NCBI RefSeq assembly: GCF_001949145.1
Contig: NW_019091362.1
Span: 1,225,383-1,289,382, forward strand
Length of the DNA: 64,000 nucleotides
Source of the DNA: Acanthaster planci
Lineage: Eukaryota; Echinodermata; Asteroidea; Valvatida; Acanthasteridae
Reading direction: 5' to 3'
Shown: positions 46,693-59,700 of the stretch, in pieces
Numbering within the stretch: the first letter of the stretch is position 1
How the letters are laid out: every line of letters starts with the position of its first letter
Notes under the pieces: model-generated
Told to the model about the DNA's origin: nothing
The model's input: only the letters and a program-made list of their open reading frames with translations
The model's database searches: none
Program-made: the position numbers and the translations under genes

Positions 46693-46787
46693 GAGCTAGG
46701 TCTAGGTCTTCACCACCTTGGAAATACGCGGTGACGCACAGACAACAGACCTTGCTGTAGCTCTGGAAGCCTGTTTCGTTTGGACGG
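46693..46787 (+). repeat. Interspersed repeat fragment, copy B
   Basis: This matches 38238-38320 in the same orientation (GAGCTAGGTCTAGGTCTTC, ACAGACAACAGACC, GTAGCTCTGGAAG). The family is unknown. Confidence 0.7.
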
Positions 46788-46833
46788 CCTTTGTAGCGCA
46801 TGTCGAGAAAATATCAAACCCTTCAAGTTACTG

Positions 46834-46996
46834 GAAAAATATTCGCGACAAGGTTTGCGACTAGTAAATTATTCATGACATTGTCGTGAAAAAATATTCA
46901 GGGCGTCGCTAAAAATATTCACCACTAGTCGTGAAAAAATTCACGACGTCGTACAAATATTCAAGACGTCGCACAAATATTAACGACTAGTCGTGA
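46834..46996. repeat. Array of short palindromic units (CACGACTAGTCGTG + AAAAATATT)
   Basis: About seven units of 20-23 bp (the first is longer) each consist of an A/T spacer close to AAAAATATT and a GC-rich palindrome such as CACGACTAGTCGTG, CACGACGTCG or AAGACGTCGC. The units differ from one another while keeping the palindrome. No CRISPR-like spacers are present. Confidence 0.75.
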
Positions 46997-49900
46997 ATGT
47001 TATGTCCTTTCAGGGCCGCCATAGGTTTGGGATACCCGAGGGCTGATCCTCAGACTAAAAGGGGTCCCATGACATGCTCCCCCGGGAAACTGAAAAGATA
47101 ATGGACAAATCAAATCCAGCATTCTGGTACATTTGAAATGCCTATAAAAAGCATATCTAAGACTTACATTTTGTGGTTGTGTTATTACTGAAACAGCAGA
47201 GAATTGAATCATTCTATAAATTTGGAGCCCAATTCTTTTCCCATCCCTGTTTTTATGGCATTTGATTTTTAATGTTTAGAACTCATTGTTTAAGGAACAA
47301 TGAAAGCGTTAGCCAGTGCGTATAAGCCAGGATTTTGTCTGCAAGCTAAAAAAATGGAATTGGCGTTCCATTAAGGATGAATTACAGATTGAGCTACAAT
47401 GAAGACTCTGATAGTAAGATAGAAACAAGGGCGCACACGGGGGGGTGTCGGGGGCTCAAACGAACCCCGGTTAGAACACCCCCTCTCCTTCCCTTTCCTT
47501 TGTAATTGGGTCATTCTATAAATTTGGGGTCCAAAGTGTGACTTTTGACATGTATACCTCTGACGAGTTCGACAAGGGGTGTATTACTGGAATTAATTTC
47601 AAACAATTTTTATTTGTTTGACAGGTTATTTGCAGTACTTATTCAGTCTTGAAGGTTAAGGTGCATCAAATTTACGGGAATAGAGAACAAAATGCAATTC
47701 CCTGACATTTCGTCAGCAAAATATTGAGAAAAATCGACAGACTTCAATTGCAAAATGGTCCAAATGCTTTTGTTGTTTTTCAGAACTGCTGGTTCTGCTT
47801 GAAAGTTTTAGTTAAAAAAATCTAATAGTTTTAGTGAATGGTGCAAGGCTTTATCAATTTATTTCGATGAATTTATCTTTATATTTCTTTTTAATTGTTT
47901 CTTTTAAAATATGCATGGATACTTCATTGGTATAAAATAACATGTATTTGTTTTTCCTGTTTACGATGGCCATAAATGTCAGCAGCTGGCCTTGCCACAG
48001 CTTAGCTGGTTTCGCTTTTGCCTTCCACTTAGTTAAACGGAAAGTATAGCAAGCTGTGTTGACCTTAATTTGAAAACATCATTTCTGCATGGAAAGTGTC
48101 GAGCTTGGCGCCAAAATCAAGTGCAAAGCCGTTGAAAGTCCCCCTTGCAATTCTACAAGTCTTTGAAAGAAACTCCATTTTTTTTTTTTTTTTGTTGGGT
48201 TGTTGGGGGTGCTGGGGTGTTTGTTTGTTTGTTTGTTTGTTTGTTTGTTTGTTTGTTTGTTTGTTTTTAGCGCTTCGGAAGCTCATAGCAGCGGTAGAAA
48301 TGTATTAGAGAAGTGATAGGTTCATGCATGTTTTCAGCCTAAGGGCAAGAACAATAACCATTACAGCGACGATTTCTTTCAAGCTGAAAGAATCGACGCC
48401 TACGTCTGCTCATTTTGGACTGCCTTTATTAAACTTTCAATACCCCTTCTATTTTATTTTATAGCGCCCTCTATACTTCTCAAAAAGGATATGAAAACAC
48501 ATTATCTTTTAGAGCGAGTGAGGGAGCAAAACTGATCGCTCAAGCATTGATAAAGACATTTTACACCCACACAGAAATCAAGATGGCCCGTCGACTGTTT
48601 CACGCTGATATTGCTACCCCTTCCCTGTGGAAAGTCTTTTCTCGTTGTGTTTTACTTCTTGAGTGTATTATACCAGTTCATATAAAATACCTTTTAAGGG
48701 AGTTTGGGTTCTGGTATGCGAGTTGACAAGACCATAGCGTGGTCAAATAATAAATGTAATAATAGTTAGCTTTTAGTATACCAAAGCTTGAATTCTATAT
48801 AATTTTGTCACGTTTTTGCGCTTCCTTTTAAAATTATCACAGACACAAGGAGCAGCACGCGATTTTAGACGTCCTCCCACGACAGGATGATATGGGAAAA
48901 CACACCATCAGGATCCCCATAGAAGGGGGAGGCCTAACAACGAAAAACAAACAAACAAACAAACAAACTCCTCACGTTATCATATGGAAAGTCTTCAATA
49001 ATATCGACCTTTAAACGATTCTATTGATAATGAGCGAATATGAATTACACCCACAATACGAGTTTGAAAGAGTCTGATAATCTGCCTCCAATAATTCTAG
49101 CAATTAGAAAAAAATGGTTAATTATGGAAGAGGAACACATCATTCCATGGAGGTAGGAAAAGATAACTTCTGAAATAGTTAACATTAATTTCTTAGTATC
49201 TCTAAATCGTAGTAATATGTAGTAAGAACACCAAACAATTGATTTTTGCGTTTGTTGAAACAGACGTCACTAACTTTGCCTGCACAAAAATAGCATACAA
49301 TTTTACTGATAATATGTTAATCCGGAACATTTGAAAGGATAAGGTTCACAATGCTTCGCTTATCTCAGCCTTGGTTAAAGCGACCATATAAAGTGTTGAT
49401 ATGACTCATAAATCTAAGCCGATTATTAGTAATTTCATTATCTAAAACCTGACTGCATGCATGTGTGCATTTGCGCACTAGACGCGTTACGACTGATCTG
49501 GACCGGTTGTGTGCGGCGCCTTCAGTTGCCTGGCTGCCAGCAACCAATTGTATTCCGCATTAAAAATGTTTGGTCAATATGGAACCAGCGCCACAATGCA
49601 CCGTGACTTCTGAACGACCATGAGCTTTACAGCTGGGGCTGTCGACACCAAACGATTGCGGCCGATACGTTGAGCTAGCCGAGTGGTCATCGGACGTGGT
49701 CAACAGCTGGTCAAGTCACATTCCCCTCGCTTGCCAGCAGGAAAATGACTCTGATCAGATGAATCGGTTTGATCCTTTCACTCGATCGGCGCAGGATACG
49801 AGCTGAAAAAAGGGGAGACGAGATAATGGAATGTTGACTTCGTCATCATAACACGAAAGGGAAATATTTGGTTCGATGACAGATTTGTTCATACGGCGCG

Positions 49901-50461
49901 GTAGATCCACTTTGAGTGCATGAGGGCTCATGTTGTGTTTTTGCTGTAAAATTTTGCAGGGGGTGATTCGCAGCTACTCCGCCAGCGCGCAAGTCTGTGG
50001 AATATTCTCTTATACCTGGATCAGATTTTGACAACTCGGTGATTTATCTGCGCAGGTCTGAGCCTGCGCGTGTCTTCGTCAGAAAGGAAATTCCACGAGC
50101 TTTAAGTCGGACTTGCCTTTTGATGGAAAAAAAAAATTGCTGTGGAACATATTCGTGTGGGAAAGCTGTACAAGGACTAAACAGAGTTCGACCCTGAGCC
50201 AGAATTTGCATCAGAAGAACGCATTCATTATTCTGTAGCTAAAGCGCTAACAAAGTAACACTGCATAAATCCGCTCACACGGCAGTGCTTACTCTGGTTC
50301 CGAAAAAAAAACCAGACAGTCATGATGGCATGCAATTCTAGGCCTTAATGCTGTAGCGAAAAGCTAGAGTTGGTGACTTGCCAAAGTATTTAGGGGTTGC
50401 TTCGCCGTCACTGTTTCTTGTGTCTGTGGTCATCAAGAGGGACGGTGTGGAAGTATTAAAT
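46997..50461. other. Non-coding region upstream of the Slo exon
   Basis: No gene is recognised. It includes a T run with (GTTT)n at 48181-48268, a short (AAAC)n at about 48946-48966, and a C/G-rich module near 47440-47500. The 5' UTR and possibly the promoter of the BK channel gene should lie in the last part, but no core promoter was identified. Confidence 0.55.
48219..48268. repeat. (GTTT)n microsatellite
   Basis: A dozen uninterrupted TTTG repeats follow a T run and a TTGGG-rich stretch. This is simple sequence. Confidence 0.95.
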
Positions 50462-50794
50462 ATGTTGAATCATTCGATCAAGCGTTGCTACGGCCCCGAG
50501 TGTGAAGACGTGGTGTGTACCGGGCGGTACTGGTGGCTGTTCCTAGCCTCCAGCTTAGTCACCTTGGCCGTTGGCACCGGCCTGGTGTTTTTGGTTCGGT
50601 TTATCACCAGGCTACCCTGCCTGAACCGCCGGCGGCACCACGTGGCAGGGCCCGATGGGTCGGGCTGCTGCGCCGGCATCTGCCCCATAAACTTGCTGGA
50701 GAAGAACGCCGAGGCCGAGATTCACTCCATAGAAGCGGCTAAGGATTGGGCCACCAGACTCTTGTCAGCCCAGAGTCGGTTTGGTAGAATTCTG
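50462..50794 (+). CDS. BK channel alpha subunit (Slo1/KCNMA1-type), first coding exon
   Basis: This exon encodes residues 1-111 of a large-conductance calcium- and voltage-gated potassium channel. YWWLFLASSLVTLAVGTGLV (about 24-43) is the extra N-terminal transmembrane segment S0, matching WWAFLASSMVTFF of vertebrate Slo1. A Cys-rich cytosolic segment follows (CCAGICPINL), as in the S0-S1 loop. AAKDWATRLLSAQSRFGRIL at the end aligns with VKDWAGVMISAQTLTGRVL, just before S1. The donor is CTG|GTAAGT in phase 0. The open frame extends upstream to about 50378, but 50462 is the only in-frame ATG and puts S0 at the usual distance from the N-terminus. S1-S6, the pore and the RCK domains are not in the window. 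Confidence 0.9.
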
Positions 50795-53700
50795 GTAAGT
50801 CCATCCATACAAGCAAACACGTTAAGCTAAATTCTCTTCCATTTCGTGTTGGTATATACCCTGAAGTTTGGGAACTCTCGGTTTAAGGTAGACAAACCGA
50901 GAGTTCCAAATAATATCTAGTACAATTTCTCTTTAAGTTTGCAGCCCCTTTTTTTCGTGAGTCCCACATTGGAGTTTTCCTATGAATTTCCCTGTTCTTA
51001 TACCTCTGCCATTGCAGGCCCCCAAATACTGAACTAAGACTAATTGTATAATTGTAGTTCTTATCAGGACTCAGAACTTTAAAGATGTGTTCTTGAAATA
51101 ACATCGATAGTTCCAGACGGTGACGTTCCTTAAAGCGATAGGCCAAGCCAAACATTAGTGTTTGAATTTCGATGTCATAAGCAGAGTAAAAATAACGTAA
51201 CACTCCACTGACTCGCGTCGTTAACTGACATGTACAGAGCGTTTCTACAATCATTTTTATATTCAGTATGAAAAAACACGATCCCCTGGCTTCGAAACCA
51301 ATCGTCTCCCAGCTAAAGCAATGACGTCACTTGAATCTTATCACGGTTTAAAGTCAGCTATGCAACACAGAAATTCATGGAGTTTTGTTCTGAAAACAAA
51401 CCCCCAAAACAGTTAGAATTATACGTTGGTTGATTAATGGGACAAAGAGTTCATAGTTTTTGAAATCTCAAGAAATAAGAGTCGGAAAGGAAGACCGAAA
51501 TGATTTTGTCCATCTTTTACCCCTACATAACCCTTCAATCCAAGTACGTCAAAGTTTGCCGCAGGTGTTTTCAAGGTGTTCGTGAAACGGCCGATGTCGT
51601 CAATTATTAAATCCCATAAGAAGAACCGAGACGAAGGCTAGCTTGCTCATATTATTAAAAACTAGACGCGGGAAATCGAGTCGGCGAGGGTTTGTCTGAA
51701 GGTAGATTTAACAGGGACACTTTTACCGCCGTTATATATACACAGCTGCCGACATCAAACCAAAAAGAACCCGTTGTAGATCATAAGATAGCGCTTGAAG
51801 ACAGGGTTAGCAGCAGTATTATTTGATGAATCTTCTCAACTACATTAAGTATCTGCATCGCAAAGGCTTGGGCTTATCGACATATTTACCAAGAGCTTCC
51901 AACTAGCTGTCGGGCCTTGAACGCCACAAATACATGTACCGCCTCCTTCCCGCTCGCCTGATAGCTCCCTTAAAATCCAAGAAACATCAGACCAAAACAA
52001 AAGCAATCAAACAAACAAACCTCAACAGGAAAGCTGAAGGTACGAGGTTGAAAATCCGAAATTCAGGCTCTCTGGCAATTCACACGAGCGAATTTCTTGG
52101 AAAATCTGGTATTTTCAAGTCCAGTTTAGATGTTTACGGTGGCAGGATAATATCATCGGCGAGGAATAATCATGACCAAGGTTCGGCAATATTGAGTCTG
52201 ACTCGGTCCCTCTTTTCCTGCGAGAAGAAATTTAACGATCTAGGCCCGTTCAAATTTCAAACGTTTTTAAACATTGGGGTTTGCTTTTTTGGGTGAAACT
52301 GTGCAGCTTCTTTCATTTTATGCCTTTCCAGAATTAATTGGATCCAGGATTTTTACTGAGGGGGAAAGTTGGAATTTTGGGAAATGTTTTTGCAGACGGG
52401 GTTCGGGGTCAATCCCCTTGTTTTTCCTTAACCGTACATGCAAAATGAGATCCTACATGGTTTGTTCCTTTTAGTGGGGTCCACTAACCTTGAGACGTAG
52501 CTTCCTAAAAACCAAAAATGGCATTGAGTGGTGAGGTGGATAGTGACCCCAAACCTTCCTCTGAATCTGCGACTCCAGCTCTGTTCTTTAAATGTTAAAG
52601 CCTCGCTACGTTTACGGCGAAACGCATTCTGCTATGCATCTTACCTTTAATCAAATCAGACAAACCTCCGTAGAGCTTGATCACTGTCAGTTTTGCTTTG
52701 TCTTGTTTTGTATTGTTTGATTAAGAGACTTCTTACAGACTGAACAGAACAGTTTGCTTCTTTTATCGCTTATGATCTTCCCTTTTGACACAGCGACGGC
52801 ATCAATCTTAACATTTTTACTGTGTGAAGAAGTACAAGCATATTATTTTTTTTTGCCAAAAGTAATACGCAGAATGCATAGACATAAGGGTTTACTGGGA
52901 ACACGCGGGATGGCGGCCTTTTTTTATGGACCCCGTTCGGTCGGAGCACCTTCTAATTATCTGGGCACTTTGGATTTGATATCAATTCCATCAAGAGGCC
53001 TTATCACACCTCTTCCTCCCGCCGTGGCCTTTCGGTGCCCGGAATATTCAGCAGGCTGGAAATGGTGTTTGGCAACTAAGGAGGTGTTGACCAAATATTT
53101 CATACGGAGTTTAAAGAAATGAATGGGAGAAACTATGGTACATTCTAGAGTGTTTGGTATACAAATTGAACGAATGGTATTAACTGATAAAGATATCATT
53201 GAAATAGTGTTGCGCAGTTGAATACATTTTGTTTAGGCCTGATATCTACAGGCCAGTGCTATACATTCACATGTAATTGCTGAATATACCTCTTCGTCTG
53301 AGTTAAGCACACGATAGTTTTGCGAAGCGCACCAAACGGGAGCTTGAGCCCTCAAATAGGCCTAGTGTTTCTGTTTTATATTAAAAACACATTCTGAAAA
53401 ACGAAGACATAAGATGGCCTAAGTTATCCAACATCTTTAGATATCTTCTGATACAGCCGTACATTCCAGTCCCTCTTGGCGCAAAGAGAGTGAGGAAGGC
53501 GAGGGGCTTCATGAGCCATTTTTTAGGGGGGAGGGGGCTTCGGTCCGAACCCCCCCCCACACACACACCCACACAATCATGGCAAATCTTGGGCGAAACA
53601 CTGTGTAATATAAGGGGGGGATTCCCGGCCATGCAGGTTCATTATAGGCCTATTTGCACCTCTCGCTCAGCAACCATTCAAAGTATAGTGTGTATATAAA

Positions 53701-56700
53701 TGTTTAGAGGCCTGTTTGCGGGGGAGGGAAGGAGTCGCATAAACAAGCTTGAGTTGTGCTCAGCCAGACTTAAAGGAGTCTTACACATGCAGATCTCTGC
53801 AGGAGACGTTCTTAATATCTTCCTCGTCAGTGTCCACCTTGGATAATAATGAAGTGGAACTCGTGAGGGAGATCTTAGCAGGATAACTGGTGTCGTGATT
53901 TGAAGTTCACGTTGGTTTCTTGGATGCTACTCTAAACAAAATTTACATCGCCTACATGGATGTATTACCAACGTACCATTCAATTACGATGAATGAAAAC
54001 TTTGTCGTCGCTGTAATTTTGCTCCCTTTACAATGAATGGGATTTCATAACTGAAGTAAACATTTGTTCTGAGCTTCTTGTTGAACTCATTTATTTAAAA
54101 ACTTCCCGTAAGGAGACTAATCTTATAATCCAAAATGTTTATGATGGCATAGCACAACTCCAGGTTATTGCCGATAAAGACTGTTAGAATGTAACACTCA
54201 GTTGTCAGTTCTGAGTAGACAGAACAGGTAGGCACGTTCTTACGGGGCGACAGTTCTTCTTCTCGCTTGGGCAAGGGGCATCCGAGTGCATCTAATAATA
54301 CGAAGGTTATTGCATGCATTTATCATGGCCACCACGTAGCAACGCGTAATACAATGCATATCCTTCAAGAAAAAATGCGCTGGCGGGCACCACTCTAGCA
54401 ATATTCATAATGACAACCAACACGGCCCACTTTAATTAATTTCATGTGAAGTGCGCCCCGTGCGAATGCCATATGATCCGACAGCCGCAAGGGACTCTTC
54501 ACGTCTCCGTACGAATACAGTGATATCCTTGTGAATTATGACCAGCGCTTTGCCACGTGAGCAAAGGACGCGTGTTGATATACACGACCTTGACGGGACA
54601 AAATCTCTGTCCCCCTCTGCTATTCAATGTTGAAACGAGCACTGATCGTAAAGACAAATGAACGTTACATAAATGACCACACCGAAAGAGGATCTGTTCG
54701 AACATGGCTCGATATGGCTGACCCTTTTGTTTGATTTTTTGTTCATTAGCAAAATAACTCATCACAATTTATGTGTTAACATTCATTTCATCAAGCGGTG
54801 TATGTGTTGTTTCTTTTTTATACGAGACAGACTATTTTACTGAAACTAAAGGTTTGGAATAACAGTCGGGGAATTATTGCAGTGATTCATTATGATAAGG
54901 CCTAATATTTCATAGGTTATCCCGACCCCATTTAATAGATTTGGCAGCCAATTAAGTCCCACAGTATGGACTGTCCTTTCCATGTTTTGCGTGATTTTGA
55001 ACGCACATACAGTTCAATTTTCAGTTAACTGAAGATATCTCATATAGGCCTATACCTGATGACAAAAATTAACTATGCCATATTTAAAGAGTCTTTGAAA
55101 TTAAAATTGCGTGCTTGGCTATTCAACCCGATACTGCAAGCCACGTGTAAGATGGGTATAGTTGGACTCCACCAGTAAGAAATTGTGTGCAAAATGCAAG
55201 CAAAGAATTCGGTCCGCGTTTCTCTCAGTCATAAGAATTACAATGGACATAGTTTCGATATTACCAATGCTTAACGCATAAGAACTGTTTATCAAAAGTT
55301 TTGTCTCTTTTTCTTATTTCCTACAGCTTGACAGTATAGAGTATTTGTATGATAACAAAATAACGCATTTAAGGATGAAAAGCAGGCATAAGACTGAAAT
55401 GAGTGATAAAGAGATATGAGTGAACCAAGATCATACTAAACAAAAGATTTAAGACGAAAAGGGCACAAGAGGATTATTAAAGTGTAAGTATAGTGTAATT
55501 CGAGAATTATTTACAAATTGTTACTATTTACATTGAAGAGTTTTGCTTTCATTTATAGTTTCATATTTTGAATCTCAAGTATCTTTGACGTCAAGTTTTA
55601 GTTAATGAAATAAGTCAGATACGTTTAAGGGCAGAGTTCAGTCAAACTGAAGTGAAATTATTTTCTTAAAGGCCAATTTGAGAAAAAAGTTGTAAATTGT
55701 CAAGTATTAGATATATAAATTACAGAATATGACACGCATGGAAATGAAATGAACATTGCATGCAAACAACCTTTGTAACCCTAATAATCATTCCGTCAAA
55801 CGACCGCTTAAAACGAATGTCGTAACTCCGAATTAGGATGTGAAAACCTTAAAATGTTACATATGAAAAAGACTCCACATAAACCACAAGAACAACCGCA
55901 AGGAACAAATTTGCTTTAGTTTAGCCACTTGAAGATGACTTTGCTATATTGTAACGACAAATTTGTTAATTTATCGCGGAAATAACGCATTCACTGGTTT
56001 TCTTGTTCACAGCTGACGTGGCTCAAGAGTCATTCCTTTAGTACCGTACTGTGAATTTGACAATGCAGTTAAGGGTAATCTTTCTAGTAACTGAAAGGAA
56101 CACGCTCAATTTTTTTGAGCTCGCGATCGGGAAGATATACGTCAAAATTTGCAAGTACGCTCTTTTCAAATTAATGATATTGGCCTACCTTTAGCAATGC
56201 TCGAGTATTCCCATAGTTTTTTTTTTCTCAACGAATACAAACTTAATGTTTAGTAACCTAGCCTGTAGAGGAGATGATAAGTTTCAGAAAAATGATTTTA
56301 AAAATATGTGTGTACAATCCCACCCGGTAGTTCGTATCTTTTGATTAAAAACAGCGACTTTTTAAAAATTATTTCCAAGGACATGAGAATAAGGTCATTA
56401 GGCCTCTGATTTGGGATTTCACGGGGAAGGACCCTTGAGCTTTCTGTATGATGATGACCGATTCAGCGGTGTCACTTGATGTCACATTATAGAGTGGCGA
56501 TGACGTCTAACGCCTGCATGACGTTGAAGGTCACTGTCACCAATGGTGTGTGAATTATACCTTTGAATATTTATGGCATGGCAATTATCTTTATGTTAAG
56601 AGACTTACTATATTGTGGAATTCATGTTTGTAAAAATGACTTAATTGCCAGTGATATGGAAAGGAAAAAAAAGAAATCTGTAATAAAAATATCTTCAACT

Positions 56701-59700
56701 ACAGCGGGATATATTTTATTTACATGGCGTGCACTGTCTACTTAATTCAAAATTATTTTTTGGGGGGATATTTTTGCTCATGGTTTTGTTTTGTGGTGAC
56801 TCTTAGCTGTACAGAAATGACGTCATTACAGTGAATGCTTCCGTTTCAATGATTTTTTTATAATCCGGTATCTAACATAGATTCATCGTTGATAAGCAGA
56901 TGTAAAATTTGATAGGGCCTACTTTAGTAATGACATAGAAAACCCGTAACGAACATCATTACTGCATGTCCTTTTCAAACCAAAGACATTTGTCACAAAT
57001 AGGAATACTGTAAATGCATCCGCACAGCAGTCCCACTCTGTATTTACAAATTGGGTGTAATTATTTACTCTGCCATTTCGCTGTATAAGAAATCGGTTTA
57101 GCCGATGTGTGCGGTCACGGCTCTCCTGCAGCCACGCTCCATGTGCATTACGAATTAGCGCCCATGTCCGGCCGTGCCATCTCATAGCAACGACAGCCGG
57201 AGTCGTGAGACGAGCCGGCAAAGTGGAAGGCCGCGACTTTCAGGCCGATCCGTTGTGATACGACCCGCCCACAAGGTCACGCTGTGTCTTCGCCGGATCG
57301 AGGGTCTGGCTGGATTAACTATGGAGCTATGGATTAACTTACATGTAGTATCGAGGGTGAATAGTCATGGCACCTAACGATTAGCAGTGGCGAATAACCG
57401 GGAGGAGGGGGGTTGAAGACACGCCCCCGTTCCCGCTCAAGATTTGACCCCTTCTGCATGCTCCTGTACTCGAAGTTAAAAATATTTGAAGTGTTTCAAA
57501 ACACGATGTAAAAAGCCACCCAATGCTTCCTCAAAATTGGATTGCTGCTGTCTTCTGCGACAATAAAGTTAGATTTAAACTAGAATATGCTTGTATGTAT
57601 TTCTAATTGTTGTTTCTGTGGCAGTAAGGAGCCATAATTAAGATCACAGATATATTAAAATAAACGTAACTTTCCTCGCTGATCGTCTGAGGCAAGGCCT
57701 CTTCAAATCCAATGACAAGTCGTTTGTTCGTTAGCTGTGTTAAGTTCCAACAGGAGGATTTGCGTCATTCAAGATTTGATGTAGTGAAGGATTGTTCTTT
57801 CTAAAATTATTTAAACTTATCCTAAAAGTTCTCGATTTTAATGTAATTCTTCACACACAAAGGGGGTAAGGGTGGTAAGGGCACTAGGATCCGTGGTGTG
57901 GAAACTGTTTGCATATAGTGAAGAAACAGCAAATTCACTTACTACTGGTGTGCTTCTTTAGATAAAATACTCATTTGACCTTGACACTTTTTAAGTAACT
58001 TATTAGTAATCATCGCGAAATGTGAGTACTCGAAGCAATAATTTGTCAGAGGACCTCATAAATGGTTGCAAAATCAATGGACTCCATGTTGCCAGTCCTC
58101 TCTCTAAATTTAGGCTCAGTCATGTTTTCCTGCATGAGAAACAACAATCAAATACTATAGCTGTATAATGTTTTGAAAAAAAAAAACCACATAAACACAC
58201 ACAGCAAATGATACGCCTGCACACCCACACAGCTACACTGTAATTACTAATATTTATCTCTCTGGATGATAACTGATTATTTCGCTATAGGAATCTGTCT
58301 AATCGCAGCGTATAGTTTATACTGGGTTTAACCATGGTTCGGCTGTTAGTTTACAGTTGAAGGCGTTTTCTCCAATACTGAAGTCGCCCATATCGAGCAC
58401 AGCATTTATTTCAATATGCTGCTAGGACACAAAATGTTCAACCTTGCCAATGGATTTAATTTAATGTGGACACCTGGCCCTCTTTACCTGAGGAATGGTC
58501 GTCGAACAGTGAGTACCCCGCAACCAATGGTCTATATGAAACCAAAATTAGAGAGAGGCTGGCATAAGACGGACTTTAATGTTTGAACTGCCATGTAAAT
58601 TGCAGTTTTTCCACTTAACAACACATCAAATAGGATACTATCATCCACATATTGGTACGCGTCGGGGCGGTATGGACAGATTGACTCTAACATTTCATGC
58701 ACAGGGAAAGATAAAAGATAAAGCAATTTGTCAAGGTTTTGTTTGTTTGTTTGTTTGTTTGTTTTGAATATTCTTGAGTAATAATTGATCAGTGTCCATT
58801 CAGTGTCTCCATTTGGTATTCTACCAAGCCCGGAAAACATTTTCATTCACTACTGCCGGTGTTATAGCATGCTCAACACAGACAGATTTGCTGTGAACTT
58901 AATCCGAATTTTCTCTGGGATGGAGCGCTTTTCAATTGCCCGGCGTGTCGATGTCCCGGGTATATACCGCAAAGACGTAGTAAATTTAAAAATACTCTTG
59001 GTTTAATCGTGTTTGACCACTGTTTGGTCCGATTCTGGGCTTGTATACACAACAGTGTCAAATCAACATTATTGTACACGGAACAGCACTCTCGTGTTGT
59101 CAAGTTGGTATGTTTGGTCATGCTTTCATGTGACAGCCGGTGTGTGCATTTTTTTGCTAAAAGGGATTCAGGAAACATTAGCATGTATATGGCTTTGCAG
59201 CGGCTTGGACAGAGCGATAGGAAAAAAAATCTCGTCTATCATTCTGAAGGTATACAGCTAGTTGGCATTTCTCAGCATACTTGGTAAGACGAGAATTCAG
59301 CTTCCTCCTCGGCCGCTGTCGCGGATTAACAACATTAAATAAATCAAGGAGGCCTGGAAGTCTGCTTGTGTCCTCTGACAACCTTGCCGATGGTTTGTAA
59401 TCCATTTCCCTTCTACATTGCCAGAGTGTTGGGTGTGTGTGCGCGCGTCGGCGGGAACCAGACGAGCAACCTCCAATTATCGGTGCCGCCGCCGCGTTTC
59501 CGCTTGACAGCCAGCAATAATATCGTATACCGACTTGCTCCAGTGGTTCACGCGTACACTGTACACGGGGAAACTGGAGCAAACCTGCCCATGGGCGACT
59601 CTTGCTTTTCCCCGGTAGACAGCACCTTGGGAGTGCAGGATGTTTTTCGTCCGGGGAAATATCCAGATTGAGGCAGGATTGAACTGTGCCCGGCAAGAGG

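Noticed and set aside
46834-46996. CRISPR-like repeat array
   Set aside because: Units are adjacent and diverged with no unique spacers, and the genome is eukaryotic.
50378-50461. N-terminal extension of the Slo frame
   Set aside because: There is no ATG before 50462, and BK channels normally start about 20 residues before S0.
52754-53122. 122-codon plus-strand frame with a hydrophobic start
   Set aside because: No family recognised, AT-rich, no splice or start context, and inside the presumed Slo intron. It does not resemble Slo S1-S6.
59178-59696. 172-codon minus-strand frame overlapping a 101-codon plus-strand frame
   Set aside because: The longest unexplained frame in the last 13 kb, in a GC-richer patch, but basic, low in structure, overlapped by an open frame on the other strand, and like nothing I know. 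It is most likely chance.
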